This document shows positions 23,432-34,244 of a stretch of 64,000 nt of DNA, piece after piece; position 1 is the first letter of the stretch; every line of letters starts with the position of its first letter. The DNA comes from Owenia fusiformis. Taxonomy: Eukaryota; Annelida; Polychaeta; Sabellida; Oweniidae. Location of the stretch: the NCBI GenBank assembly GCA_903813345.2, contig CAIIXF020000002.1, forward strand, positions 11,738,150 to 11,802,149. Direction: 5' to 3'. A model generated the notes under the pieces. That model had not been told where the DNA came from. It made no database searches and was given only the letters and a program-made list of their open reading frames with translations. The translations under genes were made by a program, and so were the position numbers.

Positions 23432-24172
23432 CCCTCATTGAACTACGTGTTAAAGCCTCTTCATGTTTGAATTTCTATTTCCATTACCTGCGAGGAAAAT
23501 ACTTATAATATTGATGAGAATGTAATTTAATTCATTTCCAATGCCTCCAAATGTTCACAATTCTTCCTCAATTGCAATAGGTTGAAAATTGATGATAAAT
23601 CTGATGAATTTGGGAAAATCGACATTCCCATGTAAACCAATGGGAAATGGTAAGTTTGCCGCAAGTCATATGTTTGAATATTTATCCATCTGAGATCTTG
23701 CAAAAAATGCAAGTTAGGTGGCCAAAATTGTATTTGCTTACTTTGTTTAATAAAAATTTGATATGTTTCCTCAGTTTTAAAAAGTTATAGGTCTTCAAAG
23801 TCAAATTTATTTTTCTGTTACTTAAGTATTCATAAAGTAAACTGAACACTTAGAGTACAAAAAGTAGACAATTCAATTTTCTATAATTATAAAAATATTT
23901 TAGGTGAGTCTTTTACTGGTTAGATACCCGGAAATCAAATTTGCCCCGAACCCACCATTTTCCATTGGTTTACATAGGAACGACGATTTTCACATATTCA
24001 TAAAGTTTATCATCAATTTTCGACCTATTGTGATTGAGGAAAAAATTGGGAAACCTTGGGGGCATTGGAAATGAAGTCAAGTTACATTTCCATCAATACA
24101 CATTTTCCTCACAGGTTATGTTAAATAAAATTCGAACAAAAAGAGCCTTTAATATGTAGTTCAATGAGGGGG
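23432..24172. repeat. Central inverted repeat of the foldback element
   Basis: The left arm (23432-23650) and right arm (23953-24172) share, in opposite orientation, CCCTCATTGAACTAC, CATTTCCAATGCC, AAAATTGATGATAAA and ATGTAAACCAATGG, at roughly 80% by eye. The ~300-bp spacer is AT-rich. This makes the element a palindrome at two scales. Confidence 0.8.
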
Positions 24173-24459
24173 TTTCATTTACAAACTCATTTTTGGAAAA
24201 AATAAATTTTTGGAAATAAATTTAATTTGTGAAAAAAAGATACCTACTTGATATTTGTCTTGATATCAAGATACTTAACGAAGATATGCACGACTTTTTG
24301 GAAAAAATGAAAAATTTGGAAAAAATGAAAATTTTGAAAATATGAAAATTTGTGAAAAACTGAAAAATTTTGAAAATGATTTTTTGGGAAAACATGTAAA
24401 AAATTTTAATATACCCGGGATGATATCAATATCATCCCTGATATCATCCCTCTAATCCT

Positions 24460-24990
24460 GAATATCTTGAAAAGAGGATATATATCGAATATATCGTATA
24501 TATGGTGTGTATATCGCTCTATATCTTGGAAAGAGGATATATATCGAATATATCATGTATATTATGTTTGAAAAATATAAGAACTGATTTAACAAAATTG
24601 TAAACTGGGAATATATATCCGATATATATCTTGAAGACAGGATATATATCGAATACCCTATTTTTCAAGCACGATATACACGATATATTCAATATATATC
24701 CTCTAGATCTTTCCTAGATATAGAGCGATACACACGCGATATATACGCTAAAATCTATATATATCCTGTCTCCAAGATATATATCGGATATATATCTTCA
24801 ATACAGAGGTTTGTTAAAAAGTTCTTATATTTATGGATGACGATATACACGATATACACGATATATTCGATATATATCCTACCCCAGAGATATATATCGG
24901 ATATATTTCGATTTGAGGATGGGAAGAGATAGTTCCACGAATATATCTTCTGAGAGACGATATATATCGCTATACGACGATATAGCCATT
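24460..24990. repeat. Right-hand GATATA repeat block, mixed orientation
   Basis: Two or three degenerate units related to the 21.6-23.2 kb array, some inverted (AGGATATATATCGAATATAT at 24475) and some direct (24770-24900). They mirror the left block across the central inverted repeat. Confidence 0.75.
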
Positions 24991-25848
24991 CCTGCACCTT
25001 TATGCAAGGGGGGGGGCTCCAGATCCGCCAGTGCAGAGATTCAACTTCTGCAATGGTACGATCATTAGATATGCAACAGCGTACGTATGTAAGAGAATTT
25101 CATATGTGTATAGCAGTAGCAGCCAGATATTGCATGCTGGGCTTTGTCACTGCGCGCAAAATAACATTTTGACTTTCATAAAAAGAAGGAGGGGGAGGTT
25201 AGACCAAGGGTTTATTTATATCTTAACTGATTTGAAGCAAAGACAATGATGTAGGTTTAATGTAGGTTTTAAAAATTAATCTGAGGAATGCCAAGGATTT
25301 CATGTTTGATTTTTTGTGTATTCGTTTAGGAAGACATTTAACTTTCTAATAACCACGATGCCCATGTCAAGCAGCGTGCCTACTAGGCACGCAGTTTGAA
25401 ACTCTGACAAACTGCGCGCATATTTCAAAATATGAGACGGGGAGGACACGACTCCCAAAAAGAGCCAAAATACGAAAAATACAAGGTTAGTCTCGTTCTA
25501 AAGATAGCACCATTCTGTGAAGATGAACTTAATTTACTCATAGTACTCAATGTTTTTCCCGATGTAAACCTAGTTATCTCAATATAAGGGTCTTAAGTAA
25601 CTTCTGTGTTCAAAATTTACAGTGTAAAGTTATATCTATGTCTTTTTATCGTCATTTGCCGTTTATCCAGCCATTGTGTCTGTGTATGCTAGAATATATA
25701 GGATCACTCCATCTGATTAAAACAGCAAAGTTTGTGTTCAAAACGATAATACGCCATAAACGTGATTTAAACATTTTTCTTGTCAAACTGCGCGCCTATA
25801 TTCACATGTATTTCCCAAACTGCGTGCCTAATATTTCAAAACTGCTTG

Positions 25849-26711
25849 TGTTACGTTCGAAAATAACAGAAAGTAAAAACAGCAATTAAAATATGATAAC
25901 AATATATTTATATTTTGAAAACTAAATAATATAACAATGATATAAAGGAGGTTTAATACTTAAGTGATGTCCAATCAATGATACGGCTTATTCTTGATGT
26001 CGATAAATATCCTTGACGATCCTTGAGAATGTTCCAGATCACGAAAGTTTCAATAATCGTTAATAGTTCTCCAATGTTTGTAATAATCCAATAATGTTCG
26101 TCGTAATCCTATAATGTTCGTATACAATAATGTTTGATGATAATCCACAAATGTTTATGATAATCCACGAATGTATATGATAATCCGTATATAGTGTGTG
26201 TTGTAATATATGTCCATATAAAGTCCTCAGGTTGTATGTTTGTAGTGTTATAAATGTTCCCACAGTAGGTGTCTGTAATAATCCGCTAAGAAGATGTCCC
26301 TTTGATAAACTTTGAAATTCTGCTTTATTTAGTTCCTTTGAGATGTCCAGTTATGATTTCTTAATTATCTGCTACTGAGTCCACTTTGCAGTTTTATTTA
26401 TAGTGTGAAAGAATCATCTAGAAAGAATCTTCTAGAACTGAGACTACTTGTTGAGTTTTGATTGGACATCTCTAGTCACATGATTAAATCTTAATGAATG
26501 GTTATATTTTCTAGAACTCTCTGGATGGTCAAGGGTTAATGAATCATTCAGTTCAGTTTTGTTTACTAGATACAGTGTATAATGTCATTGTGACCTTGAC
26601 CAAAGATCTCTAATAAAGAATAGCTCAACATATACAGCAAGCATAGATTACAAATTAAACTATAGGTGAATATAGTAGAATATAATATACATGTAGCTCA
26701 CTACTGTAACA
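25849..26711 (-). repeat. LTR (3' LTR of the minus-strand element)
   Basis: 863 bp, same length as the partner at 30393-31255. I saw no difference between the two when reading them side by side. Confidence 0.95.
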
Positions 26712-26722
26712 CCTCCCTCCTT
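26712..26722 (-). other. Polypurine tract of the LTR element
   Basis: On the minus strand the sequence next to the 3' LTR is AAGGAGGGAGG, a purine run in the expected place for plus-strand priming. Confidence 0.75.
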
Positions 26723-27313
26723 AAAAGAAAAGTTTTGAATGCAATGAAAAACTTTTACAATAATATCTTGAGTAGCGAGCGTTACAATCTCTAAAAGTGA
26801 GGTTGAGACTTACATAATATTTGTTTACAATAGTCTTTCTATATGCAGTATGTTTACAAGTATATAATATCGTTCTATCGTTACAGTGTGAGTACAATCT
26901 AATAACATATAATGTTCTTATAATCCCATACTACAATAATATCTACATAAGTTATGCATTAAGTCATAAATACAATACATGCAATAGATCATATAACTTG
27001 TACAATATCATACATTTATAAGTCTGATAAACACTTAACTTGTACAATGTTTTAAATTATCACATGATCTATGTAAGTATTTCTAATAGTACGATCTCAT
27101 ATTATCTAGTGATCTTGTGACACTATTTAATGATCACCTATAATGCTCACACATAATATCAATTTCACTATTTAGGCAAATGTTTTTATATATAGTATTG
27201 TTAAAATAAAGTGACAGTTATCACACATATACAATTTGCCTATCATATAATATAATCTTCATGAGTTAATCATTATAATTTACAATATCCGAATCTTGAA
27301 TAACATATAGTTG

Positions 27314-30280
27314 TCATTTACATACAAGTTTGGCCTGAGAGCTGAGCACAAGGTCATGCTGAGTAAGAAATTTATCACGCTCAACATACCTTTTCATCAT
27401 GTGTAGCTCTCTACACCTCACATGGGTAGCTTTATCAATGCCAATGAAATTATTCAGCACTGAGTCAGATTGTAAGTCAGATATAAGCTCCTTTGGTAGC
27501 CCGACTAATGTGAAATTGTTGATTTGTGATTTCACAATATACTTGGTTTTGCTATTTCTAAGCATGAGGAGTGATTTTATTGTTGGAAACTGTGTGGTCA
27601 TAGATAGAATAGTGAGCAGATATTGACTATCAGATTTTGTTTTTGGTAATGGACCAACACAGTCAATAAGAACCTTACTGAATGGTTCATCAAATGCAGG
27701 TATAAGTTGTAAAGGAGCAATTGAGATTTTCTGGTTAGGGTTCCCTACCATTTGACATGTGTAACAAGACCTACAATACTCTTGGACATCTTGTTTTAAT
27801 TTGGGCCAAAAGAAATGATTGAGTATTTTATGGTATGTTTTAGTTACTCCTAAATGACCTGCCATAGGCGAATCATGAGCTAGACTCAAGATTTCCTTAT
27901 GATATGATTTTGGGACAATAATTTGATGCACAATTGCCCAATCGTCTTCAGGGGAAGCTTCAGGAGGTCTCCACTTTCGCATTAATATGCCATCCTTTTT
28001 GTAGAAACAAACAGGGACCTTGTCAGCTTCATCAATAGTAAGACATCTTTTATGAAGATCAATGAGTGATGGATCATGCTCTTGTTCATAAATTAACATG
28101 TGTTTAGAATGAGGATCATTTTTCAAAGAATCACTATCAGAAATAGAGGATGAAACCTCAGAACTAGAAGAGGATGAAACCTCATGAACACTAGTAGAAG
28201 AAGATGAAACTTCATCAGGACTAGCAAGAGCGGGCGAAACCGCATTAAAATAGTGATCCTGCTCAGAAGGTGAATCACCCCTGGCAATAGGCTTTTTCAA
28301 TGAAGAATATGCCTCATTAGATCGCTGCTTGGCTTGAACAATAGGCTGTTTCAATGAAGAATTTGCCTTTAAAATAGGATAAGGACCATCTTTAACAAGT
28401 GGTGAGTGACATTCATCATCAAACAAGGAGCTTAAAAACCCACTATCAAAGTCATCTCCCACAGACGAATCCCCGCTATTAGCTAACTTTTTAGCCATAG
28501 CCCTAGTAACAGCACAAGCAGGATATATATCAGAGTCCTCTTGGACAGAATCCTCAATAGAACAAGGCTGATCTGAAACAATGGGGTCTAACGATACCTT
28601 ACCCCCAGCTAAATCATTGCCTAAAAGCAATGCGACTCCTTCAACAGGAAGTTGTGGCCTAACACCAACAATAACTGGCCCTTTGACTAACTCCGATGTG
28701 ATATGAATACGATGGAGGGGAACTTTAGTAAAACCTAATTCAATGCCTTGCATCAAAATATGGGTACCTGTGAATGACTCCTCAGATAAAGGAAGGACAC
28801 CTTCTAACAACAAAGTCTGAGATGCACCCGTGTCTCTAAGAATCTTAATTGGCTTTGAATTGGTATCATCACTTGACAGTGACACAGATCCTTCCGACAT
28901 GAAAGGCTTATAATCCTCCATAATATCACTATGAGTAGATTTCTCAGTATGAGTATATGAATCCCAAACAATGGGCTTTCTTGAAATGGGAACTGTAGCA
29001 CAACCATTTGAATGAGCAGAACCAGACATCTCTCTTCTATTCTTAATCCTATAGCATTCAGAAATAAGATGACCAGGCTTTTTACAATAATTACAGGTGA
29101 CATTTGATTTTGGACCTATAGAATTTGATTGATCTGATTTTGAGCTTGAGCTCTGTGATGAATTAGACTGGTCTTTTGCTTTGTTTGATGTATTTGATGA
29201 TGAGGACTGATTTGATTTTGTATCATATGAAGGTTTGTTACCCTGATAACCTCTATAGTTAGGATTGCCCTTGATAAAACTACCCTTATGAGTAAGAGCA
29301 TAATCATCAGACAGGGTGGCAGCTTGACTTAAAGTTTCTACCTTGTGTTCATCTAAGTAAGTTCTAATGTGATACTGAACACAGTTTTTAAATTGTTCTA
29401 TTAGCATAAGCTCTCTGAGCTTTTTAAATTCTTCAGATACATCCTTAGAGACAAGCCACCTGTCAAAAAGCTGCTCTTGCTCTCGAGCAAACTCAACATG
29501 GGTTTGGTCACTCTGTTTGTGGGCATTTCTAAATTTTTGTCTGTAAGCTTCTGGCACTAGTTCATAAGCTTTAAGAATTGCATTTTTAACTAGGTCATAA
29601 TCAGAGCATACTTCTCCAGAGAGAGAGGCAAATATTTCACTTGCTTTTCCAATAAATACACTCTGGAGCATAACTGGCCATGCAGATTTAGGCCAGTCTA
29701 GGCTCTGAGCGACTTTTTCAAAATGTGTAAAGTATTTATCAACATTTTTCTCCTGAAATTTAGGTACAAATTTGAGAAATTTTGAAGCGTCAAACCTATT
29801 TTCAAAATGTTGATGCATAGTAGCATGTTCATCAGTTTTGGATTGAGCTTCTATCTCCAAACGTTTTAATTCAATTTCTCTTTGAATTTCTTGTTCTCTC
29901 ATTTGTCTTTCATTTTCTCTTTTTTCTCTTTCATTTTGCATTTCTAACTCTTTTTCTCTCAATTCTCTAATTTCTCTTTCTTTTTGAATTTCTAATTCTT
30001 TTTCTCTCATTTCTCTTTCATTTTGCAATTCTTTCTCTCTTATTTCAAGCTCTTTAAGCCTAATGGGATCAGTATGCTCGACATGCTGGGCTGGCTCCTC
30101 AGGCAGAAGTGATTCTGCGATCAAATATTGAAGTACAAAGTTTTTGATTGTACCTTTATTGTATGAGCTTTTGACTGACAGGCCAACATGTTTTGCAATT
30201 GCCAGAAGTTCAGTTTTCTTTAAATCATCAAATTCCTCCAAAGAGGGTGCTTCTAAGAATGTCTCAACCTCAAAACTCAT
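27314..30280 (-). CDS. Retroelement gag-protease-integrase polyprotein region (fossil)
   Basis: Parts in order: a SAP-like helical segment (~10-55), a Glu/Arg-rich coiled coil (~75-165), a SCAN-related gag core (~170-350), a CCHC zinc knuckle CNYCKKPGHLISEC (~395-410), a serine-rich spacer, a retropepsin with DTGA (~483), then an HHCC integrase zinc-binding part (HDSPMAGHLG ... CRSCYTC, ~800-840) and the start of the integrase core (IDCVGPLPKT, ~873). The ATG is at 30280, 112 bases inside the 5' LTR boundary. SCAN-type gag is known from Gmr1-like Ty3/gypsy elements, which also place integrase ahead of reverse transcriptase; that affiliation is inferred. The element as a whole is incomplete. 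Confidence 0.85.
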   Translation of the reverse strand: MSFEVETFLEAPSLEEFDDLKKTELLAIAKHVGLSVKSSYNKGTIKNFVLQYLIAESLLPEEPAQHVEHTDPIRLKELEIREKELQNEREMREKELEIQKEREIRELREKELEMQNEREKRENERQMREQEIQREIELKRLEIEAQSKTDEHATMHQHFENRFDASKFLKFVPKFQEKNVDKYFTHFEKVAQSLDWPKSAWPVMLQSVFIGKASEIFASLSGEVCSDYDLVKNAILKAYELVPEAYRQKFRNAHKQSDQTHVEFAREQEQLFDRWLVSKDVSEEFKKLRELMLIEQFKNCVQYHIRTYLDEHKVETLSQAATLSDDYALTHKGSFIKGNPNYRGYQGNKPSYDTKSNQSSSSNTSNKAKDQSNSSQSSSSKSDQSNSIGPKSNVTCNYCKKPGHLISECYRIKNRREMSGSAHSNGCATVPISRKPIVWDSYTHTEKSTHSDIMEDYKPFMSEGSVSLSSDDTNSKPIKILRDTGASQTLLLEGVLPLSEESFTGTHILMQGIELGFTKVPLHRIHITSELVKGPVIVGVRPQLPVEGVALLLGNDLAGGKVSLDPIVSDQPCSIEDSVQEDSDIYPACAVTRAMAKKLANSGDSSVGDDFDSGFLSSLFDDECHSPLVKDGPYPILKANSSLKQPIVQAKQRSNEAYSSLKKPIARGDSPSEQDHYFNAVSPALASPDEVSSSSTSVHEVSSSSSSEVSSSISDSDSLKNDPHSKHMLIYEQEHDPSLIDLHKRCLTIDEADKVPVCFYKKDGILMRKWRPPEASPEDDWAIVHQIIVPKSYHKEILSLAHDSPMAGHLGVTKTYHKILNHFFWPKLKQDVQEYCRSCYTCQMVGNPNQKISIAPLQLIPAFDEPFSKVLIDCVGPLPKTKSDSQYLLTILSMTTQFPTIKSLLMLRNSKTKYIVKSQINNFTLVGLPKELISDLQSDSVLNNFIGIDKATHVRCRELHMMKRYVERDKFLTQHDLVLSSQAKLVCK

Positions 30281-30370
30281 TTTTGATTAATTGCTGTCTT
30301 CACAATTTAGATTTACAATTTTGGAATTTTGAATTTTAAGATTTATGAATTTTAGATTGTTATAGTTGTT

Positions 30371-30387
30371 TCCCGGACGAGCCCCCA
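30371..30387 (-). other. Primer binding site, tRNA-Pro type
   Basis: On the minus strand, a few bases after the 5' LTR, lies TGGGGGCTCGTCCGGGA, the familiar primer site complementary to the 3' end of tRNA-Pro. Confidence 0.85.
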
Positions 30388-30392
30388 ATTTC

Positions 30393-31255
30393 TGTTACGT
30401 TCGAAAATAACAGAAAGTAAAAACAGCAATTAAAATATGATAACAATATATTTATATTTTGAAAACTAAATAATATAACAATGATATAAAGGAGGTTTAA
30501 TACTTAAGTGATGTCCAATCAATGATACGGCTTATTCTTGATGTCGATAAATATCCTTGACGATCCTTGAGAATGTTCCAGATCACGAAAGTTTCAATAA
30601 TCGTTAATAGTTCTCCAATGTTTGTAATAATCCAATAATGTTCGTCGTAATCCTATAATGTTCGTATACAATAATGTTTGATGATAATCCACAAATGTTT
30701 ATGATAATCCACGAATGTATATGATAATCCGTATATAGTGTGTGTTGTAATATATGTCCATATAAAGTCCTCAGGTTGTATGTTTGTAGTGTTATAAATG
30801 TTCCCACAGTAGGTGTCTGTAATAATCCGCTAAGAAGATGTCCCTTTGATAAACTTTGAAATTCTGCTTTATTTAGTTCCTTTGAGATGTCCAGTTATGA
30901 TTTCTTAATTATCTGCTACTGAGTCCACTTTGCAGTTTTATTTATAGTGTGAAAGAATCATCTAGAAAGAATCTTCTAGAACTGAGACTACTTGTTGAGT
31001 TTTGATTGGACATCTCTAGTCACATGATTAAATCTTAATGAATGGTTATATTTTCTAGAACTCTCTGGATGGTCAAGGGTTAATGAATCATTCAGTTCAG
31101 TTTTGTTTACTAGATACAGTGTATAATGTCATTGTGACCTTGACCAAAGATCTCTAATAAAGAATAGCTCAACATATACAGCAAGCATAGATTACAAATT
31201 AAACTATAGGTGAATATAGTAGAATATAATATACATGTAGCTCACTACTGTAACA
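30393..31255 (-). repeat. LTR (5' LTR of the minus-strand element)
   Basis: 863 bp; partner of 25849-26711 at an offset of 4,544. It presumably carries the element's promoter. Confidence 0.95.
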
Positions 31256-32888
31256 CTTGCCTATCCAAGCTTCTTTTGTATTATTAGAAAACATAAGCGC
31301 CATACAAGGCACATTTGTGTCTAATAGTAGAACCCCATAATCGAAACACTATGAGAGTCCATCCACCAAGATGGTGATCTGAAAATAAATGTTTTTTTCG
31401 TTCCCAACTTAATTGTCACTTCTATTATACATTTTGACTTTCAATATGAAAATCTCATAAAATCTGACGATAAAGCAAAATTTCCAAAGCTACATCGAAA
31501 ACACCTACACGTACCTCTGTAGAAATTCCAATGATAATATGTAGTTTTAATAGTGTATGCGCACAGATTGTAATTTCTGGCTAAAATAGGCGCGCAGTTT
31601 GTGGTTTATTTCTTTTTAATCTCCTGATTATCTGTTTTATTTCGAAATATTTTGAATTAAACATGATAAATGTGTAAGGAATTAAATATAAAACGAGTCT
31701 AAAGTATTTGTCATTTATGATTAAAGTGCTAGATCGATTTACGTATAAATTCCCAACAAATCAGTGACGAAAATGCCATTAATCTGCTTATGTTTTAAAA
31801 CTAAGATTCATTTGCACACAGTTTTTGCTAGTATTTGCAAGATTCGTATATTCGCCACAGAATGAACGCATTGAACAAGAAAACAATGCAGGATAAATGT
31901 CTTTAAATAACGTTTCAAAATACAGACTCCAACTTAAATGATCCAATGTTCTTAGGCACGCAGTTTGTGATCGAAACAAACTGCGCGCCTAAGTAGGCGC
32001 GCAGCTTGACATGGGCACCGTGATAACGTCAAAAGATTTTCGAACAGTGCTCGATTTTTTCGTAGTCAATCTACCCATATAATAAATTGGTCGGTTGGAA
32101 AATGTTGTGTTTTACACATTTCCTTTGATCGTTTCCTCCCCTGTCATCTAAGTGTGTCGAAGATTTTTATGAGAATATGTTTCTTTAAACAGCACAATTA
32201 AGGTCTGTTGAAGACTAATTTCTATCAAAGTAACTAACAAAACATAAGGTACAGACGCCAAATAATCAAACAGGCTGGGAGCAGACTCCGTGGCAGTGCT
32301 AGTCTTCAACATATTCTATTCCGAGACACTGTATGGGAGTTTGGGCTGGAATCTAACACCAAAATGGACACAAATTAACCACCACAACAATACTTTCATA
32401 AAATGAAAAAGCAAAAAGGATCCTTGAACATGTTCGTTAAAGATCACTTGTTACTCATAAATACCTTAATGAATTTTGAAATGAAATCATTACATTGTTT
32501 AATATTACGTATATCTCATTAATTTCAATTAGAGGGACAACGTGAATTCGAGTTGACAACGCACATTTCTGATTTTTTAAATTACAATAAATACTTGAAT
32601 ATTTATCAATCTCCACCAGTCCTAAATTGTGTAGTATAGAGAAACGTATTCTCATAAAAATAATCGATACTCTTAGGAAACAGGGGAAAAAATGATCGAA
32701 GGAAATGTGAAAAACTCAACATTTTCCAACCGATCGATTTTCGTGGGTAGATCGACTACGAAAAAAATCCGAGAAAGTTTATTATGTCTTCCCAAACGAA
32801 CGAAATTAAACATGAAATCTTTTGAGTATTCCCTAGATTAATTTTCTAAAACTTACATCACACCTGCATCATTGTCTTTGCTTCAAAT

Positions 32889-33119
32889 TGGTTAAATAGT
32901 GACATCGTACATCAAAAGTGTACTACGGTATATTTTGTCACTGTACCTTGTCGATGGTAGGCGTGTTATTGGCTAATTCAAATCGGCCACAGCATCTTTT
33001 CCATTCAATCGAGGTTGGGCCATGCAGCCGAAGGTAAGCCATACAACCGAATTTTGCCGATTCAATCTGACGGAGAATGCCGAACCTCCCTTTTTGACCA
33101 ATTAGAGACGTCCTCTTCA
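32889..33119. other. Short non-coding stretch
   Basis: It has relatively more CpG than its surroundings and one meaningless open frame on the minus strand. Nothing recognised. Confidence 0.4.
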
Positions 33120-33354
33120 CATTCGGGTTTCGACTTTTGGCAGTGTTTTTAAAGTGTAATTAAAGTGTATTCGGAAAGATAATACAGGGAAATGGCACTA
33201 CCTAGAAATGTGTCCCATATATCTAGGTCTTTTTAATTTCACTGGTTAGCCTCACATGCCAATGTAACTCCTGAACCACCTTTGATAAGTTAATCAACCC
33301 GGCTTTTCTTGAGGTATCTTCGGTTGCAAGCCAAAAGTCGCCGACACCCGAATG
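33120..33354. mobile_element. 235-bp inverted-repeat element (MITE-like)
   Basis: The ends CATTCGGGTTTCGACTTTTG (33120 on) and, read inward from 33354, CATTCGGGTGTCGGCGACTT are inverted repeats differing by a 3-base gap and one or two changes. It contains the dispersed 40-bp segment (33158-33197) also found at 16658. No clear target duplication was seen, so the boundaries are provisional. Confidence 0.5.
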
Positions 33355-34244
33355 GGCGTATTCGTGAATAATGAAACAATGTCATAATATATTAAAATCT
33401 CTTCATCTGAGACTGTGACATCCCACATAAGAATACTTAATAAAGTAATCATTCTTACCAACCATCGGAGCTAGAATGTCAGCAAGTTTGCGTGAGACTA
33501 GCGGATTACCTGCCTTGTGTATTTGTATTTGAGGATAACCGTCAATTTGATTCCTTTTCATTAACTTAATGTAACAAATGCTCAATCAAATGTCAAAGTG
33601 CTCTGATAACGAATCAAGTGTTTGGTCGTCAGGAATTCCGCAAAACACTGACAGACCCACCCCAAATCTTGCCTGAAAAAATTCGAACCCACCCTTTCCG
33701 GCAATTATGCGACCCCCCAAATTTTGAGTTAATTTTTTAAAGTATTTCAGTAATTTATCGTTTTTTGATTGCCTTGGATATTTTAGGTATATGCAAAGAT
33801 GGAACTATGTGATAAGATGTATAACTTTATCATAAGTAAAAAGGCTAAGAGTACAGAAAATGATATATTTTGAGAAAAATAATGAAAATGCAATGACACT
33901 TAAAATACAGTGTAAGTGTTTTAAATTACATAATAGTTTTGATAAATGTTAAGAAAAAGGTACAAAAGAAAAAGAAAAGGGGGGGGGGTCATTTGCAGGG
34001 AACGTATGGAATTATGGGTACTTAGGTTCACTGTGTTTAATATCATTTACAAACATCTAGGCTGCTGCATAAAATCATGAAATATGATCTTCGTTATGCT
34101 ATGGAAACTTAGCAATTTGGATTTTTCTCCGCTACCCTATCTCAATCAATATAATAATATGCAACTTTCCATATGACAAAATTGACCAAAGTGAAATAAA
34201 ATGCTGCACAAACGATGAAACTGTTTATCTAGATTTACAAATGA
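33355..34244. other. Non-coding stretch before the satellites
   Basis: Includes a C-rich phrase GACCCACCCC near 33654 and a run of ten G at about 33979. No gene or element recognised. Confidence 0.45.

Larger units (their letters stand above)
21615..24998. mobile_element. 3.4-kb foldback (long inverted-repeat) element
   Basis: The outermost ~41 bases are inverted repeats with one difference: both ends read inward as GGTGCAGGAATGGCTATATC and go on to TAGCGATATATATCG. Inside lie a left block of ~174-bp repeats, a central inverted repeat (23432-23650 against 23953-24172) and a right block of the same GATATACACGATATA-rich repeats in mixed orientation. CAAGGGGGG occurs just outside both ends (21601-21609 and 25005 onward), separated from the termini by 5-6 bases; it may be a target duplication or chance. 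No transposase is encoded. The superfamily is not recognised. Confidence 0.75.
25849..31255 (-). mobile_element. Young Ty3/gypsy-type LTR element, internally incomplete
   Basis: This is a 5.4-kb LTR retroelement inserted in the TIR element. Two 863-bp LTRs that start TGTTAC and end GTAACA, a 4-bp target duplication CTTG on both sides (25845-25848, 31256-31259), a proline-tRNA-type primer site and a polypurine tract are all in place. LTRs that look identical point to a very recent insertion. Parts seen are gag with zinc knuckle, protease and integrase. Reverse transcriptase and RNase H were not recognised, so it is treated as a broken, non-autonomous fossil. Confidence 0.93.
25354..32022. mobile_element. 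TIR element with ATAAC target duplications, itself interrupted
   Basis: Both ends read inward as CACGRTGCCCATGTCAAGCW and continue through GCGYGCCTAC...TAGGCRCGCAGTTTG; the inverted similarity extends ~75 bp. ATAAC flanks both sides (25349-25353 and 32023-32027), a 5-bp target duplication. Without the LTR element inside it the element is about 1.26 kb and has no transposase. Copies of AAACTGCGYGCCTA, in both orientations, cluster near the ends. The CAC start recalls CACTA-like elements, which usually have 2-4-bp duplications, so the superfamily is left open. Confidence 0.8.
25230..32888. mobile_element. Outer foldback element split by a nested insertion
   Basis: The left arm is 25230-25353 continued at 32028-32214; the right arm is about 32609-32888 in opposite orientation. 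Shared landmarks include TTTGAAGCAAAGACAATGAT, AAATTAATCT, ATTTCATGTTT, GGAAGACAT, TTTTTTCGTAGTC, GGTTGGAAAATGTTG and TTTTTATGAGAATA. With the nested insertion removed it would be about 1 kb, with ~300-bp arms and a ~400-bp centre. No coding capacity was seen. Confidence 0.75.

Noticed and set aside
25638-25889. 83-codon open frame in the TIR element as a transposase remnant
   Set aside because: It has no transposase motif, and it crosses the LTR-element boundary, so it cannot be an ancestral coding frame.
25849-31255. Endogenous retrovirus with an envelope
   Set aside because: No envelope-like part was seen; the parts fit a Ty3/gypsy-type LTR retrotransposon.
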